From positions 3,105,001 to 3,169,000 of the forward strand of contig OY756957.1 of NCBI GenBank assembly GCA_963580455.1: a stretch of 64,000 nucleotides of DNA. Direction: 5' to 3'. The notes under the pieces were generated by a model. The model did no database searches and was not told where the DNA came from. It was given only the letters and a program-made list of their open reading frames with translations. Positions within the stretch are counted from its first letter, which is position 1. Each line of letters begins with the position of its first letter. Positions 24,301 to 36,700 of the stretch are shown here, in pieces. The position numbers and the translations under genes were made by a program. Source of the DNA: Euonymus europaeus. Its lineage: Eukaryota; Streptophyta; Magnoliopsida; Celastrales; Celastraceae.

Positions 24301-24466
24301 CACTTGGCTTTCTGGTGGTGATCATTACTGGAGAACAATTCAGCAGTTCCTTGAAGAGCATGTTCCGGATAAAGACAAAAAAGAATCATCTCAAAGGGAT
24401 AAAGGTGATTTTTCTTTGCCAAGAAACCTACCTCAATCATTCAGTGAAGTCAAAATGGTATTTTAA
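21358..24466 (+). CDS. WAV2: WAV2/ABHD13-type alpha/beta hydrolase (331 aa, seven exons)
   Basis: Exons: 21358-21595, 22220-22255, 22421-22499, 22689-22743, 22830-22946, 23464-23628, 24161-24466. All borders are GT-AG and in frame. The true start is ATG at 21358; an in-frame TTG six bases upstream is not a start. An N-terminal membrane anchor (about residues 8-26) precedes the motif FQEKLVYVPVLPGLSKSY that marks the BEM46/WAV2 family. Predicted catalytic triad: Ser159 in GRSLGG, Asp243 in GLQDEMVPP, His275 in NGMHMDTW. The loop ILFFQENAGN is the usual oxyanion region. Arabidopsis WAV2 is a plasma- or endomembrane protein that restrains root bending; the substrate is unknown. The last about 30 residues (from DKDKKESS) are not family-conserved; a GT at 24405 could be an alternative donor, so the C-terminus is uncertain. 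Confidence 0.92.
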
Positions 24467-27400
24467 AGAAACTATTCCCAAGTCCAAAAACAAAGGAGAA
24501 CAATTTTTTAAAGTCCCATTTTCATTTGTAGAGTTTGGCCTCTGTTTTGGATTTTACTTCCAGCGTCTTTTGCTCTGAATATTCTTATGTCATGGTGTGA
24601 CATTTTATGCTCAAACAAATTAGGTCATTGTCCAAAAACATTGGAAATTATTTGCCATTTCTTTAAATTACAGATTTTATAACACACTAACATAGCATCT
24701 GCTTTGGTTTTGTAGTCTGTTGACTGTATCCAGTCTGGTATTTTATGGACTACCCATGACTTCATTAGGGGTTTATGGCACCAGTGGTATTTGAACTTCA
24801 TCTTAGTATCTTACTCATAAATATCTGGATTGACAAATGTGCAATCAGATAGTGAGCTTGGAAAGGAGGTGCAGTTTAGTTTAATATCCATTGATGGTAA
24901 TTACTGATATGCACTGATGCTTCATTATCCGGATTTAAGAAATTGGTATGGTGATAAAGAAGTATAACCCTCTACTGTCCATGTGCCTAGAGGTTGGTTG
25001 TTTAGGGCCCCTCACAAAATTGTCTGTTTGCGAACCCCGAAGGTCGCTCTTGTCAGGCCATCTATTCTTTCATTATTTCTCCATCACTCTCTGCTTTTTT
25101 CAGTCGTTCTCGCTAATGTGGAGGCCTCACTTCTGCACTCTGGCCCAAGAAATTTCCAAATTTGACTTCCTTTGAGGCTCCAAACAAATTCCTTCACCTA
25201 ATAGCTCAATTCTTATTTTCACCCCTTCTGGTAAAGATGATGCTAACCCAGGACGACTTTTCTTTTAATATTATTATAGTAGGTTGGTTTTTTAAGTTTT
25301 GTTTTGTGGTTTTGTGTATGTGTGGGTAATTTGGTATGGTAGTTGGAGGTCTGATAAGGAGTGATGGGGTCGGATTGGTGGCTTGAGTAACTGTTTGGCC
25401 ATGAAGGTTGGTTATTGTGGTAATATGGGTTGAAGTTCTATAGAGTAGCTTTTTGTGTATTTTGTGGTTTGGCATTAGGCTTAGTGTCCTTGCAATGGAC
25501 ATCCTCTCCTTACCACTCCCAAAGTGACAGCTGTGGATTTTTCTTGATGTATGTTGTTTTGGTAATGAGGCAGTGGTGTTTCTGATGGATTTATATATGG
25601 TGTCTTTCTTGAATGGATTGTGATGGTGAGGTGTAAGTGAGGAGTAAAATTTGCTGTCAAAGGTTCAGTCTAGGCTGTAGGTTTGAGACAGCAAGAAGGT
25701 ATGAACAGGCAACTTTTAGATGGGCCTCAGAATAGAAGGTGCCAAGGCTATAATAATCCATGCCAGTACTGATATATTTTCGAACACTTAGTGGATTACC
25801 TTTGATTTTTCTCATAGACTCATGTAATTGACCCCAGAATTTTAGAATAAAGAATAACGAGTACTGATGTATGTCTGTTACTCTGTTTACATCATCAATT
25901 TTCATTAGCGGCATTAACCATTCCTACTTATTATGCTCTTTTCTATGAGTTCCAAGGGTTGGGCTTCTCGTTTGTAGATTGCCTGGACAAAATTGACTTA
26001 ACTCATAAAACTTGAGGATAACTAGTTCGGTAGTGCCATAACCATTAGTTCATCTATACAAGAGATTTTGCTGTTGAATCCCAATGGGTAAGCTTTTATC
26101 TTCACAGAACCGAATCCACACTGTGTGAAATTATATTCCCTGTGACTTCATTGCCTTCCCTGTGACTTCATTGCCCTCAGGTAAAATACATATTTTTCTC
26201 TGCCTATTTCTTGTTTTTTGCATTTTATCTATTGTCACCTAATGATGAGGAATGGTGTAATTGCTCATCTTCTTGGTGTGGTCCTTCATTCAGTTATTAA
26301 TTTTTTCTTTTAATATTTTCTTTTTCAGATTTTGAAGGTAGATGAATGATTAGGACATTTATGTTTCAAATGTTATTGATTCACTCACCTGGGACCTCAA
26401 AGTCTTTGAACCTTTTCTTCCATAAATTGCAGTAGTTAAAAGCTATTTGTGAAGAGTTGGAGCTTGCTGAGACCAGTTGATCCCACTTGGGTTCTCTTGA
26501 AGATAATTTATACCGTTTCACAAGCTTCAACAGACTCCAAAACTTGTGGATGCTGGATGCCTGGTGATGTTTTGACATAGACTGAAGATAGATAATCTGA
26601 GTGCTGACCTGTTGTTTTTGTACTAAATGTCCGTAAATTGAAATATATACGTATTCTGGGTTGATTGTATCTTTAGTGTGATCTGACAATTTGTAGTCTC
26701 GCTGTTCTCTAAGTCCTCTTCCCCAAATTGTAAAGCTTTTGAAAAATGCAAGTATCTCTAATATCACATATCACAATGTAAGTGATGAGATGAATTTTAA
26801 ATTTGAACATGTCAAAATGGAACCAAAATTCGTGGTGTGTGTGCGGATTAGAGATATTAGAGATATAAATTGTTAGAAATATTTAGTACAATTGAAAACT
26901 TTTTAAATGCCTTAATTGAATAGCGAAATTGCCGTAGGGCTTAGATGGATGGTCTGCGTCCCAAGCCAATAATTTGTTGTGTAAGGGTCTACTACAAGCC
27001 TGCATATATATATTTTGAAACAGGCATTAAATTATTTTTTAAAAATATAAAAAATGAGAAATATAAATTATTTGGGATATAGATCATGATTATGTACTTT
27101 ATAAAAACTCCAATTCATTGATAATTAATAACAAATCAAATAAGTGTTTTATCAAATGGTATGTATCGAAAAAATTTCCTAAATAAAATACATGAAAATA
27201 ATACATTCATTTAAACCCTTATATGTTTTTTTTTAAAAAATCATTAAATAGTTCAAAAACATATATACTTTGATTTCAATAGAGCCGACAGGTATATACA
27301 ATTGTCATTCTTCGAATGTTCACTTTTTTACTGGCGATATAGAAAACTTTCTTGGTAAAGAATATGTCTGACATAATATAGATGTGCGGAGAAAAGTTGA

Positions 27401-27525
27401 GATTATAAACTCTAGCAAACAGACGCAATTCTTTTAGCATATTGTTTCTGATTGTGTGGTTATTATTCTGTACAGTCATTCAAACCTGTTCTGTTCTATG
27501 TAATAAAATGCCTCTTCTGATGCAG
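24467..27525. other. Intergenic/relic region between WAV2 and PMIR1
   Basis: It holds the WAV2 3' UTR and, from the intron-like sequence preceding the ALFIN-LIKE exon at 27526, probably the ruins of that gene. No earlier ALFIN-LIKE exons were recognised. A 20-bp unit containing CCCTGTGACTTCATTGCC is repeated back-to-back at about 26140-26178. A minus-strand open segment at 26381-26767 ends at a strong donor-like site (CCCAG|GTGAGTG) but lacks an ATG and is not recognised. Otherwise the stretch is AT-rich. Confidence 0.5.
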
Positions 27526-27713
27526 GGAAAAAACTCTTCAACATGATAAATCAGGTCCCTACGATATTTGAGGTTGTGAACGGTAATGCGAAGAAACAGC
27601 CAAAGGGAAAGTCATCAGTTCCAAACAGTGACGGGGGATTGGATGGAGATGGAGATGAAGATGAGAATACACTCTGTGGTGCTTGTGACGAACTATTCTT
27701 TTTGACACCATGA
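27526..27713 (+). pseudogene. Orphan exon of an ALFIN-LIKE PHD-finger gene
   Basis: A splice acceptor (CTGATGCAG) is followed by an open segment reading [16 protein letters not shown], then [10 protein letters not shown], an acidic run and TLCGAC, before ending at TGA. This is the order found in ALFIN-LIKE proteins: the end of the DUF3594 domain, the variable linker and the first two cysteines of the PHD zinc finger. The remaining PHD ligands are lost, the preceding exons were not found, and the acidic linker is shortened. Because an acceptor and intron-like sequence precede it, it looks like the remnant of a resident gene, not a retrocopy. In Arabidopsis ALFIN-LIKE 5 lies beside WAV2 (from memory), in line with a decayed syntenic copy. 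Confidence 0.8.
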
Positions 27714-27818
27714 GGGAAGAAACTGCAATTCTGGCACAGCATGTTTATGAATACTTGGTTATTCAGCTGACTTGATATTTCTTTCAAGGAATTACAAAAT
27801 ACATTGTCGAATGTCGAC

Positions 27819-30800
27819 TCACTGCAATCTGATTGTTTCATTAGGGAGAATGACATTGGGATTCCGTATATGTGGATTCAAGGCAGCCAATTCCTTCCAT
27901 TTGGTCCCATTACCATGTACTCGAGACGAAATGCTCCAGATGGTCTCACCAGGCTGAGCTTTAGTTGTCACAGGAGTTTCAGATTTAGAAACAGCCTTTG
28001 ATTTAAAGATTGGATGTTTATTGCTCTTCCCCATCCCGTTAGCAAGCAGCCACCGGGAACCAGACTGCTGTTGGCTTGACGTGCCCCACAGTTTTTTCCT
28101 GCCGGGTTCATTCTTCAGCCCAGCAACATGAACTTCCGTAATTATGAATTGAGGAATGACTTCTTTCAAAGTCGAGTCCTTAATGTCCTCCTTTACCTCC
28201 TTCACTGTGTCAGGCTCATCATCCTCTTCATTGATATTTCTTAGCTCTGAAACTGTACTGTATATCTTAGGCTTTGGTGGGACGAACACTCTCTCGACTT
28301 GAATGAGGGCAAGCATTGGTGTACCAACTGGTTCATAGTTTCTTAGGGGATCGTGAAGTTGCACCATGAGTGCAACAGTGAAGTTATTCCCCAACAAACC
28401 ACACTTTCTATTAGATCCTTTTCCTCGCTTTCTCTCTCCTTTCATGCCTCCGCGTATCGTGTCCAAGGATGCAGCATGATGGGCAGCCAGGATTTTGGAA
28501 GTACGCTCACTGATCTGATCTTCATCATCAATTTCACCAGAATCCAGCCTCATCCATTCATTAAGAGTTAGTGATAGACCCATTAATCCATCAACATTAT
28601 CACAGGCGTCCTTCATGTCCAACAAATGCAGTCCAGCAGTTCCCTCCAATCCAAGGAAGCCACTGCCGTCGACTGCCTTGCCCTTGAGGGCTGAAATCTC
28701 TCCAACAGACTGTGTACTAATATTTGAAGGCGCATCCTCACCTGATAAGCCAGATTCTATTCTTAACCCTTCAAGCGAAAGTGCTTCAATTTTATCCATT
28801 GCCAAGGGAGCCAGATCTTCGAGAGAGACATATTCCGAGCCGATCTCATTCCCAACCGAGTTTGAACTTCTATTATACTGGGGAGCAGATAGTCGTCCTT
28901 TCACCCTCTTTTGTACCCCAGTTGCACCTTCCCCGAACTCTAATTCATGCCGCTGCAAGTAATGCCTGCACCAAGGAAATACTATTAACAAATTTAGAAG
29001 ACAACAGAAAATTACTAAATTAGAATGTCGTTCATACTCCTTAAAAGCGGTTGCTTAAATTAACTGAAGTCACAAACCTCTCAGGTCCCTCTAAAGTAAC
29101 TGAAGCCTCCAAAGCTACTTGCTGCATTGTATTTCCAGAGATATCTTCCAAAGGCATTAACTTACTAGCCTGCATAGAGAGCTTTTCAATTCCAACTGAG
29201 GCTAAACGCTGTAATATTTCCATTACACCTGATCCCATTTCTGCGGGAACCACAACTGGACTAGAAACCTGCATGATCAAGCTCCCACCATTTTCGGCAT
29301 TGTTGAACAGTGAAGGATTCATAGACCGCAAAAATCCTCCACTGCTTGTCTGTAGGAATGAACCCAGCCCTTCTCCAAGAGGAGGCAACTCAGGTGGCTC
29401 CTCAGGACAGAGATCAACCGGACTTTCAAATCCACCAGAGCTCTTAGGTGGTGAACTTTGAAATACGGTCTCATTCAACCCCAATTCATGCATTAAAGCT
29501 TCTATCTCCAAGTCTTCTAATATTTCAGTCCTTGTTTTGCTCTCCATGGTCTGAGTTTCCATAAAATCCTCTACCTCAGCTGCCTGAATACTGGATGGAA
29601 ATTCAAAACTCTCCGAAATATTAGCCCACCCAGACTCAGAAAGGACATCATAGCCACACATCTCTTGGTCTCTGTCATCTATGTCAAAATTGAACAGAGA
29701 ATAACCGCTAGCCATGGTTTCCTTCTCAAATTCTCTTAACAAGAGTTCTCTTGGGGATTCGGGCTCACTCTCAGAACTCAAGCCGAATAGACTATCCTCA
29801 ATCCCCAGCATGCTCAAAAACTCACTAGCCACAGTTTCAGTAACATCATCTAAGCTATCTGCCTTACAATCCAATCTAATTTCCATGTCACTGCCTTGGG
29901 CTTCAGTAGAATCTCTAGCCACTTCTTCCATGTTTGATACAGTACCTAAGGTTGATTCTAATTCTTTCACTAGTGTTTGTTTGGAGCACACTTCATCCTC
30001 TTTGGAATTGCTATCATTGTCTTCAAAATGAGCATCCATCTTTGTGTTTTTGTTAGAGGCTACTGGCACACCAGTATAAGTTTCAACAACTTCAACAGTT
30101 TCTGCTATAGAAACCTTATCAGACTTCAGAGTAAGTTCCTCCAATTTAACCTGTTCCTCTGCTGGAAATTCTATCCCCTGATCAATAACAGAAAAATCTC
30201 TATCTTCACATCCATTGTCGGCATTTTCTATGGCGAGCTCAAGATGCTCAGTGGACACATCAAGTTCACACTTATAGTCCACCAAAGCATCAAAATTTTC
30301 TGCATCAAATTTCTGGTATAACACGTTCATTGAATCTGTGAGTTCTGATTTTGATACCGGTAGAACCTCATGAAGATATTTTATATTCTCTACAGATTGA
30401 GCTGTGGCAAGATAATTCTGTTTAATAATATTGGGAGGACTTTCAACATGCCGTGTGCCATTTCCATTATTACCTGGGCCAAATTTTTTGACCGGTTTTA
30501 TCATATTCGTATTATTTTGCTTTACACGCAAAACCTCGGGAATGTTTTTAGTACTTCCTGATGCAGTGACATTATCTCTGATCACAGTATACCCAAAACT
30601 AACACTCATGATAGCACCTTTAGCTTTTCCTGACAGTTTAAAACTAGTTGTCCACTCCCCTGTGCACTTCTCCTTGTCCAGTTCCTCCAATGTAAGAGGT
30701 AGCAACCTTGAGAGGTCAACTCGATGCTTTCCCAAGTCAAGTTCTGGTGAGCTAAACACAGATGCATAGAGCAAGAAATGCTTGGCCTCATACTTTGCTG

Positions 30801-31269
30801 AATGGTGTGGTCCATTTCTACTCCCATACACTGAACACATATGCGTCAGCTTCTCTTCAAACTGAGCAATTCCTTGAGAAACCTTCACAGGACGAGTCAC
30901 CAAACCTCCATCCCGCCGCTTCCAGTTCACACACAGACTCGCATCATCAAATATTGAAGGCAATTTTTCAATTGAATGAGCTTGGAGAGAGAAACAGCAG
31001 TTGAACCTACGATTCCTCACGTTAGATAAGGCTTTCAAGGGCTTCCAATTCCAAATAGACTTCTTGTCCTTTGATGAAGGGTCATTACTTCCATGTTTTT
31101 GCTTTGATTTGGGATCAGGCAAATGGGTTTTACTTGGAGTCGGGATTGAGTTCCTTGCAAGTTTTTTCTGCACATATAGGACTTTGTTCATGGTTTCGAT
31201 TTCATTCAATAACTTCCCATTCACGGGGTCCAAACCAGTCTTCTTCCCAGCTTCGACTCTTGACAACAT
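27819..31269 (-). CDS. PMIR1: PMI1-related C2-domain protein (1112 aa, two coding exons)
   Basis: Exon one 31269-29078 and exon two 28965-27819 join in frame (AG|G, Arg codon split). The protein starts MLSRVEAGKKTG and has an NT-C2 (EEIG1/EHBP1) domain at about residues 85-232, including RFNCCFSLQAHSIEKLPS and GKAKGAIMSVSFGYTVI. A long acidic middle contains family blocks such as LDDVTETVASEFLSMLGIEDS and EDLEIEALMHELGLNE. The last about 55 residues (PGETIWSISSRVHGNGTKWKELAALNPHIRNPNVILPNETIRLQ region) resemble a LysM-type fold at their start, a feature of this family. PMI1 and PMIR1 control chloroplast and nuclear positioning through actin filaments at the plasma membrane. Length agrees with PMIR1, longer than PMI1 itself. 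The 5' leader appears to have introns in 31270-31700. Confidence 0.92.
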
Positions 31270-33779
31270 TGTCTTTAAAAAAAATCTATTTATAACAAAA
31301 GGAGAGAGAGAGAGACAATAGTTTAAAGTTTTAATAAGAAAAACCTAGTCTCAATTCGTCTCAAAAAAAAAAAAAATATCGGCCTGCTTAAATTCAGACA
31401 ATACTTCTTGGTTCTTTAATAAAACTACCCCAGAAGTTCATGCTCTTAACCCAACAAATGAATCAAGATGCAACAGGGAAAAATAAATAATTACCAGATG
31501 AAGCTCGTTTGAATCAAATCCTTTCTTCAAGCATGAGCGAAAACCCTAAATAATTCTGCAGGTGCCGTCCCTCTCTTCCTAAATTAAAAAAATCCTATGA
31601 GCAGAGAAAAACACGGAAAGACAAACAAAACGAAAAGCGAGAGCGGGATTTTCGAAATCTTACGAGAAGAGTAACGACGATGTCGACAGGAGCGTTTGTC
31701 TCGCTAAGTCTGTGACTCCTATGTCCGGATTGCCGCTGCTGCAATCTTTTTGTCCCAATTTCAAAACAACTACTCGATACAACCTAGAAACCCGTCTTTT
31801 CAAAAAAATTGTTGTTTTCCAACCGGTACTTTCTTAAATTCGGGTTTTACCCTTTTTCTTTGTACACTTTAATTTATTTGTTTTTAGGGTTGTCATTGAT
31901 TATTTTGTTAACAAGAAAAAGGGCGGGACTTAAGCTTTAGAGTTTGAAATTACATACAATCTAATTCGACAACTACTAAACTATTTGAGATTCGCAGGGT
32001 TGTCACTGATTACGTTAACAATTATGGCTGTTTTTCTATTTATTTTAATTTGATATGTTTAAATATTTGCCTTAAAATTATCATTAATAATATTATTTTA
32101 TATAAAAAATAAATATTTCTCAGATGTGTTAAACTGGCAATAGTATTAAAACATTCCATACAAAATATAATAAAGATATTCATAGAGACAGAGAGTGAGA
32201 GAGATAATGTAAAGGTAAAATATTTTAATTATTTTGTGATATAGTCTCTATTTGGATCAACAAATTAAAAAGTTAGATGGCATGACATTGGCATAAAATT
32301 TATGTCATCCGCCTACAAAAATAAATTTAGCTTATATGTTAAATTGTTAATAACATATACAAAAATAAATTTATGAACCACTTATCCATCTCGTATACCA
32401 TTCTATGTTTCATTCTCTACCAAGGATATTGAAACTACAAAGTTATTTACAAGTTTAGCTAACATACACAAGGGTGAGAATGAACTATATGAATCATATA
32501 TTGTATAGACAGTAATATCGAGAACTGTGGTGGCAGCAATAGAATTACGCTAAAATCGATGTTTTGTCTTTTTGCTGGAGGCGTTATTGGGCTTTTACTT
32601 GAAATTTGAAATGGTACTTCCCAGAAGGTCGTTGCAAAGCATTACATTTTGCATATAAAAAGAATATAATAAAAAAAATTGATTTCAAAAAAAATAAAAT
32701 ATCCATTATTCTTCTTTTCTTAACATTTGTTTTATCGTAATTGATGAGAATTCTATTCACTAATCACTACCCTTCGAGTGTGTATCAGAGAAACTCATAA
32801 AAAAGCGCAAACAACTCGTTTCTTAAACAATTTACCGATCAAAAGTGAAAATCAAACTCACTACCTTCAAAGAACAACTCGCTCGTAATCATTAACCTAA
32901 AAGTCAATTTCATATTTCCATTTAATTACTCGTGGGGACAACCAAGGCAAAACTATTCAATAATTTTGACAGAAATTCACGAAGGATTGGTGACATATAT
33001 TGGAAGAACAATGATGCATTGGATAATTCGCCATTGTCTTGTTGATCATGATGCACTATATCAACATAAACCTAAAGCCCAGTAGCACTGAATACTCGGC
33101 AACCATCAGGCAGAAAATATTACTTTCCAACAACAAAAAAGAAAGAATCATAACATGTTCTCTGTTGTGTGCCCTCTTCCAGATGCTTCCAAGAAGTATC
33201 TGTTCCTGGAAGCATATATAGGCTGGGGAAGTATGATGACGAGTAGTTGGCAGTACGTCCAACCAAAAAAAAACTACAAATTTACATCACAATGGATACA
33301 ACTTGTTATTCAATACAACAAACAATTGCCTATAAAATGCGGCTGACTTTAGTTGCACCCCTGAAAGAGGAAGGAAAAAGAGCTACCACAACTTAAAAGT
33401 TAAAACCCGGAAACGATCATACGAACCCCCCGAACCAAAAAAAAAGAAAAAAAAGAATGACAAACAATATAAAGGAAGCCCTTTGCGGACATGAACAACT
33501 TACAGGCCACCAATGCCCCTTGTTCATAGGTCCGTATCACACCAATTGGTGGCATGGCTCCTTAACCAATACCCCTCAGTGTTGATATAACTTGAGGGAA
33601 AGAATGAATCGACCGGACGAGGACGATTGATGCAGGGTGTTTGTACAAATGAATACAGTGATGCAAAGTAGGGTCATCTTTGCTCATGACTCGTGAGTGA
33701 TGGATAGACTGTACCACAGTCCACATGTCCTTGCGGACAGGATATAAATATCGACACCAGATAACCTTCACTGTGAGCA
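31270..33779. other. Intergenic between PMIR1 and myosin XI
   Basis: The left part holds the PMIR1 leader (splice-like sites near 31495 and 31660) and promoter. The middle (about 31800-33000) is very AT-rich with no recognisable coding. The right part should include the myosin 3' UTR. The short open frames here lack similarity. Confidence 0.5.
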
Positions 33780-36700
33780 TTACTCAGACCGCGGAAGCAA
33801 GAACCCAAAACCCGAATTTTCGCGAATTAAGGGTGGAGGTTCCACTTCAGCTATATCTACCTTTTGCATTGACTTGGAGATGTCATCCAAAGTGAATGGG
33901 ATGCTGCAAATTTATAATTAAAATCAAGTTAAGCTTAAGAACTTTGTTACAACAGAATCAAAAATATATCGATAATGGAAATAACTACCTTGAATCATCA
34001 TCTAGCAGGAAGGAATTGCTGACAGCATTGTTCGAGTCCTCAGTCATCATAACTCTCATATTAGATATAACCTGCAATATTAAAGAAGTTTCAGAATCTT
34101 ACGCATATTTCTAGACACTATAGAAAAAGGAGATCAGAGAGATCAAAAGTATAGAAATATTTATGACCAATTATTAGGGCCACAGAGATTTAAAATTCTA
34201 GCAAACTAATATTAACTCACATCTGAAGACACACTATGTGTGCCATACTTGTCATCCCAGTACATTGTACTTATCCTGTATAGTTGCTGTATGCTAAGCA
34301 CCTGAAGGAGCAAGTAATCAATGTCAATAATAAAAAAGAGAATATAAGAACTACATAAACCTAGAAAAGTAAGGAGATCAGAAAAGACGAGGCTGTACAG
34401 GACAAAGTTCTTTTGTTATTTCGTTCAAGGTCTTTTTGGGCTTTTGATGTATAACCTGTATTAATTAAATGATAGATTGGTTAGCAAATTCAGCAATAAT
34501 GATATTAATCAGTTCTAGAACAAGAATGTGGTGCAACAAATCTTACCAGGAACCCAACAGCCTGTCTTATATGCTTCAACTCATCCCATGCTGATCCGGC
34601 ATACTACACAGAACAATAGTTTGGGTTACTACACGAAATGACCGTAAGAGAATACAAGTATAAAGGATTAGCATGGAGCTCACTTCTTCTGTTGCTTCGT
34701 AGCACCACTGCTCCAGTTCAGCCAAACCTGCTTTGACATACTCCCCATTACTGAATGAGCAGCACTCTCGCCTCAGAAGAAGACTGCACAAATTGGCATT
34801 CATTTGTGCATATAATTTCAGAAAGACATAAAACTTATCATTAACTTATGCTATTAAACTTGCAAGTTGCAACAAACACACAAACAAATTGCATGATGTG
34901 ACAGAGGAGGGCGAGGGGGATGGGTGGAGGAAAGCAGAAACTAAAGTGCATTTACCTGTTGAACAGCTGAACATTGATGAAGGAAAATATTTGGGTAAAT
35001 ACTTTCCGAACTAAGAAGGGTGGTACCTGCCGGAACACACAAAAAAATGATGCTTTTTCCAAAAGCAGGAAACAAGTGTTGACTTCCTAACTAGGGCTCA
35101 AAACTCACATAGTTGGCTTTCATAGTCTTCAAATAACTGTTTAAGCTCTTTACAATGCTTTGCCAATGAGCAATAAGAGCTTGCTGAGCAACAGCATTGG
35201 CTTGTGAACGTCCTTTCACAAGACTTGCCCGTGAAGTCCTGGGTGCCTGCATCAGTTTGGAAAGACAATATAAACACACCAAAAATAGGGAGAGAAACAT
35301 TTATTACTTTTTGTTATACTACGGGTGGAACTCGACCGGTGTGAATCAAAAATAGAAGACTGTTCACCATTTGTTTTTCCAGGGCTGCATGTTAGTGGGA
35401 TCATCAACGTGTCATGCATGAGACATTAAAGGATTCATTCTTCTTTCTCGACCAGCAAACTCCGGGAGTTCAACTTAGTTAATATAATTCTTGTAGCTTG
35501 GGTCATAATCCCTCATTATCTGTTTATACTAGGTTGGTTTTTCCCATAATATTTTTAGTACATGGATTGAGGACCAGTTCCCACCCGGCCTTGACAATAA
35601 GAATTTACTTTCAACTCAAAAGGTAATTGCTAAACTCGTTGCATCAACTTAACTTCCTGGTTAGGACATTAATCTCGTAGCTTTGCTATTTTTCACATTA
35701 TTTGTGACTTCTTGGAGGAGGCAACAACATTTGTAGCATGCACAATAAAAACAAATGGCATTAACCTGAATACATAATCCAAGCAAAGGTGAGATCTCTT
35801 TCTTCAGATTGTCTCTTATCATTCCATATATCTTCTCAAGGAAAGCGGTCAGCTGCTGCTTAAACAATAATGCTGGATATTTGGCCTCAACCTGCCGTAA
35901 GTCATCCAGTCTCCCAAGCCCTCGGCCATTTAAAAAGGTGAGGCCAGGAGTTTGCGGAGATGCCCGTAGCCCCTAGAAACGAAATTAGAAGATAAAGAAT
36001 TAAAAACTGCACGAACCTGATACACGTATTAGCAATGGTTAATTCTCACTTGAGACATCCTCCCAAAAAGAGAAGATGACGATGTTCTACGCCGTTGAGG
36101 CGTCAAGCTAGCTGCTCCACTAGCTTTGAGTGTATGCTGGAGCAGCAACAATAACGTGGATGAATTAGATAACCAGTAGGCTAATACATCGTTATTGTCC
36201 TGGCCCTACAGTGAGCAAACAATGAACATTAGCAAGATGCTGTAAGCATCAACTCCAAATATAAAAGTCTTACAGAGTTTATATCAAGATTGCATAAAGG
36301 CAACCTCTATAGCTGAAGCTATTGTTTGAATGATGCGGTCAAAAATACTAGTCCGTTCAACTTCAAATGACCTCCAGTGGAGAAGACACTTGTAAATGAC
36401 ACTAGCAGCAACAGGTTTGCCAGCTGAGAATCCTAGGTTTTGCGATATGCACTTGATCAGGAGTTCCTGGTTCTCCTGAAACAGATTGCAAGAAAGATAT
36501 TAGCAAGAAAGAACAAACCTCCAAAGGCACAGGATAGCAGCAGAAAAAAGAAAATTATTGACAAAAAAATCCTATCATGGAAACCAAAACCATTTACCTG
36601 CTGCTTTTCATTCAGTGATTTCTGTGGTTTCTCCTCAGATTCAGGCTCGCGGACATTATATACAGCCAGAGTTGTGTCCTGAGACTAGTTGCAGATAGTA

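Noticed and set aside
30431..30769. Plus-strand frames over 100 codons inside the PMIR1 region
   Set aside because: They are antisense shadows of the long PMIR1 first exon.
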